Positions 28,451 to 38,530 of a DNA stretch of 64,000 nucleotides are shown here, in pieces. Positions within the stretch are counted from its first letter, which is position 1. Every line of letters starts with the position of its first letter. The notes beneath the pieces were generated by a model. It worked only from the letters and a program-made list of their open reading frames with translations, ran no database searches and was not told where the DNA came from. Source of the DNA: Pseudomonadota bacterium (lineage in GTDB: Bacteria > Myxococcota_A > UBA796 > GCA-2862545); the NCBI GenBank assembly GCA_023954855.1, contig JAGSGY010000017.1:1-64000 (forward strand). The letters are read 5' to 3'. The translations under genes were made by a program, and so were the position numbers.

Positions 28451-30094
28451 TCACGGTGTAGGTGCTGGATTCGCCGGGTTTGTCTTCGCCTTCGGTCGGA
28501 CCCAGATGCCGATATAGCCTGCACCGAGGTCCACTTCCTTCGCCTCGGACACGCCTGTTGACATGTCGATAGCGCAGGGTGGACAAGGCACGACGATCAG
28601 GGCGCGCTCTGCATCGAGCGACCACTCCAGCACATCCCCGGCTCGCTCGACACGCATGGTGGTTCCCACCCAACTCAACACACTCGGATCGCGATCCGTG
28701 CCGCGTAGCTTCGGAGAACTGAGGACTTCGAGTTGGTAGTCACCGTAGCCCTGGGCATCGCGGGTCGAGAACACCTTTCCCCACTCGGCGAACAACGCAA
28801 TCGCTTCGAACTCGGGATGGGCAGCCATCGAGGTTCGCTGAAGCTCGTGCGCGCCCGAGAGAAAGACCAATGCATCCCGATCCGGGTCCGCGTCTGCGAG
28901 CTCCAAGCCAAGCTGGCGCAGCGGCCGCGTGCGGTATCGAAGGCCTCGAGCGGAGTAGTCGCCGAGTACCCAGACGTCGTCTGGAACGAGCTCTGGCGCG
29001 TCTTTGTAGATGTAGGCCTCGACGGGAACGGCAACGATGAACAACGCCGCGTTCAGCACGGCGTAGAGCAGTCCGATGACCAGCGAGACCCGTCGCCAGT
29101 CCCGCGCCAGCAACACGACGACCACCGCAAGGCCGGGGATCACGGTCAGGGCGTACCCCGACTTCGGCAGGTGGTGAAGCACGTAGTAGGCCGTCGGCGG
29201 GCCCAGCCATGCCACGAAAAAGCCTAAGGTCACCGGTGCAAAAGCCGACCTTCGCGCCCAGGAGGGCAGCGAGACGAGAGGCAACAACAGGGCGAAGTTC
29301 AGGGCATCGGCGAGGTACATCGACAGGCTGCGTAGATTGCGCCACCCCGCACGCCCATCACCTGAGAGCGCACTTCCGGCGCGGAACTGCCAGGCCGAGA
29401 GCGCTGCGGTGGCCTCTCGAAAGGCATGGACCCCGCCGGACTCCGCGATCATCGGAAAGAACCACCCGGCCGACACAACAGTGAACGAGGCCAGCCCGCC
29501 CATCCAGCCCGCGGGACGACGCCAGATCGTGAAGGCCATCAGCGGTGTCAGCGTAAGCGCGCCGTTCGGCCGAATACCCAGTAACAGCGCCCACACTGCG
29601 GCAGCCCAGACCAGCGGCAGCTGACCGCGTAAGACCGCCACACACGATGCGGCCACGCCGATGCTGCACATCGCCTCGGCGACGTAGGCCGTGGATGCCG
29701 CGCCGTGCATCCAGAACAGCGGACAGCAAGCCACCGCCAGCGCGAAGAATGCATCGCCGCGACCCAGGAAGGGGCGGACCAGAAACCCCGCGCAAGCCAG
29801 CACGCCAGCGGTCATTAGGGCATTGACCGCGACGAAGGCCCCCGTGCCCGGGAAGAGCACGCTCGCCAGCTTGAGCAGAGCGACGAAGAGCGGGTAGCCA
29901 GGCGGGTGCGGCTGGTGTTCGAAGACGTTGAAATCCCGCATGCCCAGCGCGTAGTTGGCCGAGTCCCACTCGAAGAGTTCAGCGGGGGCGACGGCAACCC
30001 GAGCGGCGATGACCACCACGAGCAGCACCGCCCACACCATCGCATCGCGGCGGGTGTAGGGAAGGGTGTCGCTGTGTTCGGTGAATCCAGCCAT
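28451..30094 (-). CDS. Polytopic glycosyltransferase, GT-C (ArnT/PMT-like)
   Basis: A 547-residue membrane protein with about ten to twelve hydrophobic helices and a C-terminal soluble domain of about 170 residues. The first periplasmic loop holds the GT-C hallmark acidic site (FEWDSANYALGMRDFNVFEHQPHPPGYPLF), as in polyprenyl-phosphate-sugar-dependent transferases of the GT39/GT83 type. It probably adds a sugar to a lipid or protein on the periplasmic side. The start is uncertain between ATGs at 30109 and 30094; both leave the domain complete. A possible donor or acceptor cannot be named. Confidence 0.75.
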   Translation of the reverse strand: MAGFTEHSDTLPYTRRDAMVWAVLLVVVIAARVAVAPAELFEWDSANYALGMRDFNVFEHQPHPPGYPLFVALLKLASVLFPGTGAFVAVNALMTAGVLACAGFLVRPFLGRGDAFFALAVACCPLFWMHGAASTAYVAEAMCSIGVAASCVAVLRGQLPLVWAAAVWALLLGIRPNGALTLTPLMAFTIWRRPAGWMGGLASFTVVSAGWFFPMIAESGGVHAFREATAALSAWQFRAGSALSGDGRAGWRNLRSLSMYLADALNFALLLPLVSLPSWARRSAFAPVTLGFFVAWLGPPTAYYVLHHLPKSGYALTVIPGLAVVVVLLARDWRRVSLVIGLLYAVLNAALFIVAVPVEAYIYKDAPELVPDDVWVLGDYSARGLRYRTRPLRQLGLELADADPDRDALVFLSGAHELQRTSMAAHPEFEAIALFAEWGKVFSTRDAQGYGDYQLEVLSSPKLRGTDRDPSVLSWVGTTMRVERAGDVLEWSLDAERALIVVPCPPCAIDMSTGVSEAKEVDLGAGYIGIWVRPKAKTNPANPAPTP

Positions 30095-30234
30095 GGCGCT
30101 GCCTACCATGATCGGCGCCGATTGTGCCCGTCGACGCCGCTGCACAAGTCGTGCACAGACCCTCCGCGCACCCTGCGCGCGCCCCCCATCGGCTGTGCAG
30201 ACCGGGGCTCTACCTTGTCGTTCAAGGAGGCCCC

Positions 30235-30798
30235 ATGTCGGCTGCTGTGTCCCCCACCGAGGTCGTCTCGACCGTCCCAGACTCTCCCACCCTCGCGCAT
30301 CTCGCCATCGCGATGGCGCAGTTTGCCCTACTCGGCGCCGCGGCCGGCATCGGAAGCGGTGACCTCGCCACGGCCGTGCGAACGGTACCCAGTGGCCTCG
30401 CCGTCGGAACGGGCGCGCTGGTCATGACCGCACCGGCCCTCGTGGTCATGCATCAATTCCTGGGCCTCGCGGCCGACCCGGACGCCCTCGTGCACACGCT
30501 GTCGCGGGGCTTGGTGCGCGGCGGTCGACTCGCGTTCGGCTTCGCGCCCATGGCCTTGTTCTTCGCCACGACGACCAACCTCTGGGCGGTCTTTCTGACC
30601 CTCGTGCTGGCCGCGACGGGTGGAACCATTCTGATGCGGCTGATGGTCGACCTTCGCCGGGTCGAGATTCAGCACCCAGCACCCAACCCCGCCACTCGCG
30701 GCTTCACCATGACCGCGCTCACCGCCGGGTGGGCCGGCCTCGCCGTTCTCATCGCCCTCCGACTCGCCTGGGATGTCGCCGCCTTCGTGGCCGGCTGA
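30235..30798 (+). CDS. Integral membrane protein, first gene of a two-component operon
   Basis: A 187-residue protein with five or so hydrophobic segments (AIAMAQFALLGAAAGIG, LAVGTGALVMTAPALVVM, LAFGFAPMALFFATTTNLWAVFLTLVLAATGG, AGWAGLAVLIALRLAWDVAAF). The family is not recognised. An AAGGAGG ribosome site precedes the ATG. The next gene starts 11 bases after its stop; the following three are equally close, so it heads an operon ending with a response regulator and sensor kinase. Confidence 0.7.
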   Translation: MSAAVSPTEVVSTVPDSPTLAHLAIAMAQFALLGAAAGIGSGDLATAVRTVPSGLAVGTGALVMTAPALVVMHQFLGLAADPDALVHTLSRGLVRGGRLAFGFAPMALFFATTTNLWAVFLTLVLAATGGTILMRLMVDLRRVEIQHPAPNPATRGFTMTALTAGWAGLAVLIALRLAWDVAAFVAG

Positions 30799-30809
30799 AG
30801 GAGACCCCC

Positions 30810-31556
30810 ATGACCTTGCTGCAACTCACTGCCATCCTGCTCAAGCGCCCCGCCGAAATCGTCGACCGGGCTGAAGACCGCGCATTCTTCGCCTCGGTCG
30901 TACCCAAACTCATTGTGCTCGTGGTGCTCGGGGCCGCCGTGTTCGGGGCCGTCGCCGGCTCGTACCGAGGCGGCGTGCAAGTGCTGTTCGCCGCCGTGAA
31001 GCTCCCGGTGCTGTTCCTGGTCCCGCTGATCGTCGCTCTACCGGCAGTTCGGGCCATCGCCGAGGTGAGCGGTGCTCCCCTCGCCTGGTCGCGCTTGGTC
31101 CTCGCCGCGCTATCGGGCGTCGCCCGCACCTCAGTGATCGCCGCAGCGCTCTCACCGGGCCTCTGGCTGCTGTTCTCGTGGACCTACCAAGGCCGCGACG
31201 AGGTGGTCTACAACGTCATCGGCTACCACTCTGCCGTGCTCATGTTCGCCGCGTCCGTGCTCGCGGTTGGCCTTCCGCTATTGCTCACGGTCGCCTCGGC
31301 GCTGCCCGCCACCGGCGTACGTAAGTTCGTCGCGATGGGGGCCAGTGCGGCCGTCCTCGGCGCGACCCTGATGCAGACTGGCTGGCTGCTGCGGCCCTTT
31401 GTGGCGCGCCCCACCACCGAAGTCGCCTTCCTGCGGCCGGTCGAAGAAGACGTGTTCTCCGCCCTCACCTGGACCACCTTCTCGGCGGCCGGAGCCTACG
31501 ACAGCCAAGGCTGGGAGGCCCGCCCGTCCGGCGCCTTCCGCCGCACCCGGAGGTAG
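30810..31556 (+). CDS. Integral membrane protein, Yip1-like
   Basis: A 248-residue protein with an N-terminal amphipathic region (LLKRPAEIVDRAED) and six or so membrane helices, ending in an Arg-rich tail. The layout (KRPAEIVDR... then a multi-helix core with a GSYRGG loop) recalls Yip1/DUF1282-type membrane proteins, but this is tentative. It sits two bases before the next gene and 11 after the previous one. Confidence 0.65.
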   Translation: MTLLQLTAILLKRPAEIVDRAEDRAFFASVVPKLIVLVVLGAAVFGAVAGSYRGGVQVLFAAVKLPVLFLVPLIVALPAVRAIAEVSGAPLAWSRLVLAALSGVARTSVIAAALSPGLWLLFSWTYQGRDEVVYNVIGYHSAVLMFAASVLAVGLPLLLTVASALPATGVRKFVAMGASAAVLGATLMQTGWLLRPFVARPTTEVAFLRPVEEDVFSALTWTTFSAAGAYDSQGWEARPSGAFRRTRR

Positions 31557-31558
31557 TC

Positions 31559-32152
31559 ATGCTCGCCCTCTTGCTCACAGGAAAATCCGCGGCGACGGTG
31601 CTCGCCCTACTCGGATACGTCGGCATCGGCGCCGGCATCGGCACGCGACTCGCGAAGGACGGACACGGCTCCGCCACCGCATCGTCCGCGCTGGCCGCCT
31701 GGCCGCTACTCCTCCCGCTGCTCGGCGAACAACCGGCCCCGCGGGACCCCGACGCCGGCCCGTACCGCACCCGCATCGCTCAAGCGCTCGTCCGGCTGCA
31801 GGAGGCGCTGGGGGACCCCGCGGCAGGCGACCTCTCCTGGGAGGGCGAGATCGCCGCCCTGCGGGATGTCTTGCTTCGGGCCGACACCCGGCTCCGCCTG
31901 GTCGATCGCCTGCTCGCCGACGAAGACGGCGATGAAGAGGTCGCGAAGAGCCGCGCCACCTTGCGCGAGGCGAGGTCCCGAGCCGCCGACGAGATCGAGG
32001 CCGTCATCAGTGGCATCGCCCAGCTGCGCCTGCAGGTCGGTCTTCTCGCACTGGAGGGTGACGATCTGCCCGTCAAGGCGCGGCTCAGAGAGCTCGCTGG
32101 TCGCGCTGGCGCCCTCGAGGAGGTCACCCGAATCGGCAGTCGTGCGGTATGA
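31559..32152 (+). CDS. Membrane-anchored coiled-coil protein
   Basis: A 197-residue protein: a hydrophobic N-terminal segment (VLALLGYVGIGAGIGTRLA and AAWPLLLPLLG) followed by about 130 residues of charged helices with heptad character (ALRDVLLRADTRLRLVDRLLADED and AKSRATLREARSRAADEIEAV). The family is not recognised. It lies between two membrane proteins and a two-component pair, preceded by GGAGGT, so a role as signal input or partner of the sensor kinase is possible but unproven. Confidence 0.65.
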   Translation: MLALLLTGKSAATVLALLGYVGIGAGIGTRLAKDGHGSATASSALAAWPLLLPLLGEQPAPRDPDAGPYRTRIAQALVRLQEALGDPAAGDLSWEGEIAALRDVLLRADTRLRLVDRLLADEDGDEEVAKSRATLREARSRAADEIEAVISGIAQLRLQVGLLALEGDDLPVKARLRELAGRAGALEEVTRIGSRAV

Positions 32153-32170
32153 ACGCATGGGAGGCGCCAA

Positions 32171-32844
<674 letters not shown>

Positions 32845-32848
<4 letters not shown>

Positions 32849-34266
32849 AGAAGGGCGGGCCCTTTCTTCCCGTGGTCCTGTCGCTGCGCTCGTGGCTGAC
32901 GCTGTCTCACTTCGCCATGCTCGCCCTACCCGTCGTGGCCCTGCTCGCCACCGGCGCGCTCGCCACTGACCTGCGCAACCAGACCGAGGCCGACCTTCGC
33001 CACCAGGGTCAGATCATCGCGACCACCCTCTCGGACCGCATGCACCGACAGGACAAGGCCCTGGTCGAGCTGCAAGGGGTATCGCCCCTACTGACGGCGA
33101 TTCGCGAACAGACCCTCGCCGGCATTCGCATCGTCAATGCGGACGGCATCGTCGTCGCCACCAGTGGCGATGAGCACGGCGTCGACCTGTCGAGTCGACC
33201 CGAGATCGCCGAGGCCCTCGAGGGCGCCATCTCCGAAGACGTGCGCGCCAGGCCTCCGGTGTCACGCAGACAGTCCCTCGCAAGCGACTCACGCTTTGCG
33301 GCGGTCCGCGTGTTCGTGGCGGTGCCTGTGATGAACGCCGGTCGGCCCGCAGGCGCCGTCGTGCTCTCACGCACCCCCCGCGAGGAGATGCAGGCCATCT
33401 ACCAGGTGGCACCCCAGGTCATCCTCGGCACCGGCATCGGCCTGTTCCTGACCTTCTTGCCGACCTTGGTGTACGGCTACCTCTTCTCACGTTCCCTGCG
33501 ACGAGTGGCACGCACCGCCAATCGGGTCGCCAGCGGCAGCGTGGCCGACCTCGCCGACCTCGACCTTCCAGAGAGCTCGCATGTGGTCGAGGCCCGCGAG
33601 TTGTCGGCCGCCTTCACCACCATGGCCGTGCGCCTGCAAGAGCGTCTGTCTTACTTCTCGGAGTTCGCCGGCAACGTCGCCCACGAGTTCAAGACCCCGC
33701 TGTCGAGCCTCAAGGGCACCATCGAGTTGATCGAAGACCCCGAGATGCCCGAAGCCCAGCGGGCGCGCTTTCTCGCCAACGCCGCCGAGGACGTCGACCG
33801 GCTCGACCGATTGGTGGGCGGACTGCTCTCACTTGCCCGTGCCGAAGAGGGCTTCGGCCAAGACCCCATCGCCCTCGACGACCTCGTTCAACAGGTGGTG
33901 GCGCGCCATCCGGGTGTGCAGATCACCGGCCAGGCCGCCTGGGTGCGCGGCAACGCCGAGCAGCTCGCCTCGGCGGTGGACAACCTGCTCGAGAACGCCG
34001 CTCACCACGGAGCGGCACCGATTCACGTGCACCTCTGGGTCGAGGGCCACCACACCGGCTTCGACATCAGCGACCGCGGCGAGGGCATCTCCGAGGGCAA
34101 CGCCGACAAGGTCTTTCAGCGCTTCTTCACCACCCGGCGCGACCATGGCGGAACGGGCCTTGGCCTCGCGCTGGTTCGGGCCATCACGCGGGTCCACGGC
34201 GGCAACACCACCCTCGAGCAGCGCGCCAACCCGACCACCTTCCGCGTGCGGCTACCCCGCAGCTAG
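32845..34266 (+). CDS. Sensor histidine kinase
   Basis: A 473-residue membrane kinase. The N-terminal helix (LTLSHFAMLALPVVALLATGALA) is followed by a periplasmic sensor region of about 160 residues with a Cache/PAS-like look (IRIVNADGIVVATSGDEHG), a second helix (VILGTGIGLFLTFLPTLVYGYLF), a HAMP domain, HisKA with His280 (NVAHEFKTPLSSL), and an HATPase with N-box (DNLLENAAHHG), G1 (DRGEGI) and G2 (GGTGLGLAL). All catalytic motifs are intact. It is coupled to the response regulator by ATGA. Its stop shares CTAG with the convergent sigma-factor gene. Confidence 0.95.
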
Positions 34267-34877
34267 AGGGAGCGAAGCGTCTCGCGTGCCGCTCGGCGCA
34301 GCCAGGACTCGACGGCAAGTTGGTCTTGTCTCGGCAGCTTGGCGATGCGCCGACGAATGCGCTGCACCCGCTGGGTCACCGCAGCTCGACTGGTGTCGCG
34401 CTCACGGGCGAGTGCCACCTTGGAGCCAGCCCCGAGCAAGGCGCGAAGATAGGCTTCGTCCTCGCCGCTCAGCGGACAGGCTTCGACCATGGTGGCGTTC
34501 TGGGCAGGACCTTCGAGCTCGGCGAACCAGCGCTCGATCTGGTCGGCCTCCTCGCGCAGCGTGTCACGCTCGCGAATGCGGCGACGCGCGGTCCGAAACA
34601 CCGTGCGGTCGGTAATCGTACGCACAAAGGCGATGAGCTCCCCGATCGAGCCGCCTCTGAACGAGGCGAAGCTTCCGCTGATGAGCTGCATCAGCACCTC
34701 ACCCACCAGCTCTTCGCGCTCGGAGTCCGAGAAGATGCCGGACGCGCGGTGGCGAACGAGGTTGGAGACGCGCTTGTCGATGTACTTCAACAGCGTCAGG
34801 TAGAGCGCCTGGGCTTCCGGCGTATGCCGGTTCGCCATCAGGTCGCGTAACTGGGTCTGGAATGCGTCGGTTTCCAT
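34263..34877 (-). CDS. Sigma-70-like (ECF-type) RNA polymerase sigma factor
   Basis: A 204-residue protein with a sigma region 2-like segment (ALYLTLLKYIDKRVSNLVRHRASGIF...ELVGEVLMQLISGSFASF, then IGELIAFVRTITDRTVFRTARRRI) and a C-terminal region 4-like helix-turn-helix (LSGEDEAYLRALLGAGSKVALARERDTSRAAVTQRVQRIRRRI). The spacing fits ECF sigma factors. Its ATG is one base after the stop of a small secreted-protein gene and downstream of a TPR-like gene, so the three form one operon that may encode a signalling or regulatory unit. Sequence before the ATG is not sigma-like. Confidence 0.75.
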   Translation of the reverse strand: METDAFQTQLRDLMANRHTPEAQALYLTLLKYIDKRVSNLVRHRASGIFSDSEREELVGEVLMQLISGSFASFRGGSIGELIAFVRTITDRTVFRTARRRIRERDTLREEADQIERWFAELEGPAQNATMVEACPLSGEDEAYLRALLGAGSKVALARERDTSRAAVTQRVQRIRRRIAKLPRQDQLAVESWLRRAARETLRSL

Positions 34878-34878
34878 C

Positions 34879-35076
34879 CTAGAAACCGTTGCTGATAGAG
34901 GCCGGCGCAAAGCCGAACTCGACGGTCTTGGCGGGCTCGACGCAGTCGGTGTCGTCGAGGGTCTCTTCGATCGCGGAGCGCTGCAGGCGCGCCGTGTCGC
35001 AGCTCTCGGCGTCGACGGGCACCGGTCCACCGAATTGCGAGAGGAACCAGAACATCAGGGCAGTCAGGGTCTTCAT
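34879..35076 (-). CDS. Small secreted protein in the sigma-factor operon
   Basis: A 65-residue protein with a hydrophobic N-terminal signal (KTLTALMFWFLSQFGGPV) and a short mature part with two cysteines (ESCDTARL and DTDCVEP). A GAGAGGA site precedes the ATG. Its stop lies one base before the sigma-factor start. The size and position suggest an anti-sigma or sensing peptide-like role, but that is only inference. Confidence 0.55.
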   Translation of the reverse strand: MKTLTALMFWFLSQFGGPVPVDAESCDTARLQRSAIEETLDDTDCVEPAKTVEFGFAPASISNGF

Positions 35077-35089
35077 GGGGCGGTCCTCT

Positions 35090-35683
35090 CTATCGAAGTG
35101 TAGCGAGATCGGGGTCACACGCGACCATACGGTCGAGGTCCTTCACGATCTCGGGTGGAAGTGATCCGCGAATCTGCTCGAGCAGCGCGGTGGCATGGTC
35201 GACTTCGCCGACGCGGACCAACGAGCAGAGCACGTTGCCGAAGTTCTCGGCGGTACGCTGACGCTCGAGGGAGCGGGTGAAGTAGTCGAGGGCAGTCTCG
35301 TAGTGGCCCCGCAGGTAGGCGAGCACACCGCGGTGACGCTCAACCGAGGCGAGGTTCGCATCGAGGTGCGGTCCCCCTTGCTCGAGGGCGGCGAACTCTT
35401 GCTCACCGACGAGGCGAGCCGCCTCGGCCCAGTCTTGAACCTTCGGCGAGGCGGCCACGACATGCAGCGCAGAGAGCTGCAGCACGCGGTCGATTCGGCC
35501 ATCCTTGTACATGCGACGGACGACGGCGCGGACCTCCGTAGGCTCGAAGCCCGGATCCTGCAGCATCGTCTCGACCTCGGCCATGGCCTCGCGGTGCTCT
35601 TCTGGAAGATGCGACGAGGGCGTCAGATACGCCTTCTCATCGACCTGCTGAAGAATTCTCGCGAGTATGGCCTGGTAGTCCAT
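35090..35683 (-). CDS. TPR-like helical protein
   Basis: A 197-residue protein. The second half is made of tetratricopeptide-like helix pairs (HRGVLAYLRGHYETALDYFTRSLERQRT and NFGNVLCSLVRVGEVDHATALLEQI), the first half of helices without a clear repeat. It has no signal peptide or membrane segment, so it is cytosolic. It is the first gene of the operon leading to the small secreted protein (13 bases downstream) and the sigma factor. It may regulate the sigma factor by protein binding. Confidence 0.65.
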   Translation of the reverse strand: MDYQAILARILQQVDEKAYLTPSSHLPEEHREAMAEVETMLQDPGFEPTEVRAVVRRMYKDGRIDRVLQLSALHVVAASPKVQDWAEAARLVGEQEFAALEQGGPHLDANLASVERHRGVLAYLRGHYETALDYFTRSLERQRTAENFGNVLCSLVRVGEVDHATALLEQIRGSLPPEIVKDLDRMVACDPDLATLR

Positions 35684-35814
35684 GTTCCTGCCGGGATTGA
35701 AGGGCTCTCTAAGATGACCCAGAAAAGCCTCATCCGCTCGGTGAGAACCGAAAAGCAGTTGTTAACGGCCACCCGATCAAAGTGACCCTTTACCCCGCAT
35801 TGTGACAGCCGCAC

Positions 35815-36132
35815 CTAGGCCGAGACAGCCCCCGCACGCTCGACGACGTCTGAACCGACCTGGAACATGACCCATACCGTCCAGACCATGAAGACGGTGC
35901 GGAACAGCTTCTTGAACGGCCAGAGAAGCAGCATGCGGACCAGTTCCCAGCCGGTCGCGAGGGGTTCATCCGCAAGAGCGTGCAGTTCCTCGGTCGACAG
36001 CGAACGGCCGGCGCTCGACGCAGCCTTGGTGAGCGCACGCCGCCGCACTTGATTCTGCGCCACCGTGTCGAGCAACGGAACCGGGATGAGCTCACAAGCC
36101 GCGGCGGCCACTGCGTATCGTCGAACGGTCAT
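35815..36132 (-). CDS. Small membrane protein with DUF697-like motif
   Basis: A 105-residue protein. Its N-terminal part carries AACELIPVPLLDTVAQNQVRRR, similar to the IPIPG-L-D-type motif of DUF697/GTPase-associated membrane proteins, and the C-terminal half has one hydrophobic hairpin (WELVRMLLLWPFKKLFRTVFMVWTVWVMF). A strong ribosome site (AGGAGAGAG) precedes the ATG. It stands alone between the sigma operon and the peroxidase gene. Confidence 0.65.
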   Translation of the reverse strand: MTVRRYAVAAAACELIPVPLLDTVAQNQVRRRALTKAASSAGRSLSTEELHALADEPLATGWELVRMLLLWPFKKLFRTVFMVWTVWVMFQVGSDVVERAGAVSA

Positions 36133-36285
36133 TCTCTCTCCTAGGAACCCAACCTAGGGGCGCCGATTGAGGGCGGTTCGGCGTTGAGATGAAAGGCGTG
36201 TGAATCGCTCATCCGACGTGCTTTGCCACACTTCGCACCGCTGTGGACTCCCTATTGCTAAACTGCCCGCCTCACGGAGTTCTCG

Positions 36286-37341
36286 ATGCGTATTCTGCCC
36301 CTTCTCGCCCTTCTCGCCTGTGGTGATGCCCCCGAGGCCCCCGAGGCCCCCGCCCCCGCTGAGCCCGAGGTTGCAGCCGAGGCCGCCGCGCCAAAGCACG
36401 CAGCCCTGTTCGCCGCGCTGCCCGCCGTCATGGAAGGCGAAGGAAAGTCGCGCACGACCGCGCAGATCGACCTCGGCCGCCAGCTCTACTACGACGCGCG
36501 CCTGTCGAAGAACCACGACATCAGCTGCAACTCCTGCCACCAGCTCGACGCCTTCGGCCAAGACGGTGAGGCCACGTCGCCCGGCCACAAGGGTCAGCGC
36601 GGCGGCCGCAGCAGCCCGACCACCTACAACGCCGCCCTGCACCTCTCGCAGTTCTGGGATGGTCGCGAGCCCGACGTCGAGGCCCAGGCCAAGGGACCGG
36701 TCCTGAACCCGATCGAGATGGCGATGGCCGACGAAGCCACGGTGGTCGCCGTGCTCAAGAGCATTCCCGGCTACCAGGAGGCCTTCAAGGCCGCCTTCCC
36801 GGAAGCCGAAGACGCCGTCACCTACCAGAACATGGCCGATGCCATCGGCGCCTTCGAGCGCGGCTTGGTCACCCCGTCTCCGTTCGATGCGTACCTCAAC
36901 GGCGACGAGGCCGCGCTCACCGATGCGCAGAAGGCCGGACTCGACGCCTACGTCGAGGCGGGCTGCACCACCTGCCACCTGGGCGTGGCAGTCGGCGGCT
37001 CGATGTACCAGAAGCTCGGCCTGGCCAAGCCCTACGAGACGGCCGACAAGGGTCGTGGCGACCTGACCGGCAACGAGGCCGACAACTACTTCTTCAAGGT
37101 CCCGAGCCTTCGGAACATCACCGAGACCGGCCCGTACCTGCACGACGGAAGCATCGCGACTCTCGAAGAGACCGTGAAGATCATGGGCGAGTACCAGCTC
37201 GGCAAGGAGCTCGACGACGCCCAGGTCTCAAGCATCGTCACCTTCCTCGGTGCGCTGAAGGGCACGCCGGATCCGTCGTACATCGCCAAGCCGGAGCTGC
37301 CCGAGTCCGGCCCCGAGACGCCCGCCGCAGACCCGAGCTGA
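36286..37341 (+). CDS. Di-haem cytochrome c peroxidase, lipoprotein
   Basis: A 351-residue CcpA/MauG-family protein. It has a short lipoprotein signal (LLAC), an Ala/Pro/Glu-rich linker of about 25 residues, then a first haem site CNSCH (Cys81) and second CTTCH (Cys227). Other family segments are [40 protein letters not shown] and [18 protein letters not shown]. It should reduce H2O2 to water in the periplasm using c-type cytochrome electrons. ACGGAG precedes the ATG. Confidence 0.93.
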   Translation: MRILPLLALLACGDAPEAPEAPAPAEPEVAAEAAAPKHAALFAALPAVMEGEGKSRTTAQIDLGRQLYYDARLSKNHDISCNSCHQLDAFGQDGEATSPGHKGQRGGRSSPTTYNAALHLSQFWDGREPDVEAQAKGPVLNPIEMAMADEATVVAVLKSIPGYQEAFKAAFPEAEDAVTYQNMADAIGAFERGLVTPSPFDAYLNGDEAALTDAQKAGLDAYVEAGCTTCHLGVAVGGSMYQKLGLAKPYETADKGRGDLTGNEADNYFFKVPSLRNITETGPYLHDGSIATLEETVKIMGEYQLGKELDDAQVSSIVTFLGALKGTPDPSYIAKPELPESGPETPAADPS

Positions 37342-37368
37342 TTCGCAGAGCTGGGGGCCAACGGGCCC

Positions 37369-38451
37369 TCAGTCCTCGATGACCGAGTTGACCACGACGA
37401 TCGGCGTGTCGTCGTGCGTCGAGATCTGCGGCTGCACCGCGTACCAGGTTCCGCCTGTGTTTCCGCGGACCACGCTGTTCTCGATGCGCACGTCGCCGGT
37501 GTGGTTGTTGGTGACGAAGAAGATGCCGCTGCCGTGCTGCACGACATCGTTGGCTTCGACCGCAGTCCCGCACAGCGACAGCGTCATGGTGTTGCCGTCG
37601 TTGTAGATGGCACCGCCGCTGCCTCCGCCCGGAGTGCCACTCTGGGCAGGATTGCCGCCGTTTCCGATGGCGCGATTGTGCGAGAACAGGCTGTTGATCA
37701 CTGTCCACGACACGCCGATGCTGCTGATGCCGCCGCCGTTCGAGCAGGTGTTGCCGAAGCCCTCGTCGCCGCCAAAGGTGCTGTTCACAACGAACACCTC
37801 GGCATCCTCGAACTGATCGAAGACCCGCACCGCGGCACCGCCCACGTCCGGCCCCTCATCGGCGCAGACATTGCCGAAGAACCGGCTGTTGACCAGGCGA
37901 AGACGGCCTCCCCGCGCCCAGATCGCCCCACCGCCATCGAACTCGTCCTCGTCTTTCGAGTTGCCATCGACGAAGGTGATGTTCTGGACCGTGAGCCGCG
38001 GATGGTCCTGGTCGTTGCAGTGTGAGGTGGTCCAGACCTGGTTCTCGTCGCAGGTGTTCATGTAGAGGATGCGCCGCTCGCCGCCGCCGCTCAACGTCAC
38101 GAGGCCGCCGCCGTCGATCACGATCTCGGGACCGGTGTCGTTGAACACCTTCGCGGTCTCGTCCAGGGTGATGGTGACCGGGTCCTCGCCGCAGTCGAAG
38201 GTGATCACGCCTCCGCCCGCCACCGCTGCCACGACGGCCTCACTCGTACAGCTCGCGGCAGAACCATCGCCAACCACCGTGGTCGGTGCGCTCACATCGG
38301 CCAATCCGGCCTCAGCGGGGATCTCGCAGGCATCCTCAGCGTTCGGATTGCCCGCCGCGGGTCCGTCGTCGGGGTCGGTGAGCGGGTTGTCCACCTCGAC
38401 CCCAGGAGAGCCTCCACAGCCCATCATCAGCACCAGTCCCAGCACGCGCAT
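37369..38451 (-). CDS. Beta-helix (polymorphic-repeat) lipoprotein
   Basis: A 360-residue lipoprotein (11-residue signal, lipobox MMGC). After an Asp/Pro/Asn-rich linker comes a right-handed parallel beta-helix of the type found in polymorphic outer-membrane-like proteins: GGGVITFDCGEDPVTITLDE, PRLTVQNITFVDGNSKD, GGGAIWARGGRLRLVNSRFFGN, GGAAVRVFDQFEDAEVFVVNSTF and GGGSGGAIYNDGN. It probably faces the cell surface; no catalytic residues can be identified. The start at 38451 gives the clean lipobox. It is divergent from the GH105-type gene. Confidence 0.8.
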   Translation of the reverse strand: MRVLGLVLMMGCGGSPGVEVDNPLTDPDDGPAAGNPNAEDACEIPAEAGLADVSAPTTVVGDGSAASCTSEAVVAAVAGGGVITFDCGEDPVTITLDETAKVFNDTGPEIVIDGGGLVTLSGGGERRILYMNTCDENQVWTTSHCNDQDHPRLTVQNITFVDGNSKDEDEFDGGGAIWARGGRLRLVNSRFFGNVCADEGPDVGGAAVRVFDQFEDAEVFVVNSTFGGDEGFGNTCSNGGGISSIGVSWTVINSLFSHNRAIGNGGNPAQSGTPGGGSGGAIYNDGNTMTLSLCGTAVEANDVVQHGSGIFFVTNNHTGDVRIENSVVRGNTGGTWYAVQPQISTHDDTPIVVVNSVIED

Positions 38452-38530
38452 GCACACTCCACATCCAGCAGCATACGGGATGCTCGGCCCGTTCGAGGGG
38501 AGACCAAGCCGGAGTGCGGTAGAACTGGGT

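Noticed and set aside
27260-28561. A 433-codon plus-strand open frame
   Set aside because: It covers the sulfatase-fold gene and the tiny lipoprotein on the opposite strand and shows no domain; codon composition is that of a shadow.
36286-37341. Peroxidase as part of the multihaem conduit
   Set aside because: It is 17 kb away, on the other strand and has its own signals; a functional connection is not supported.
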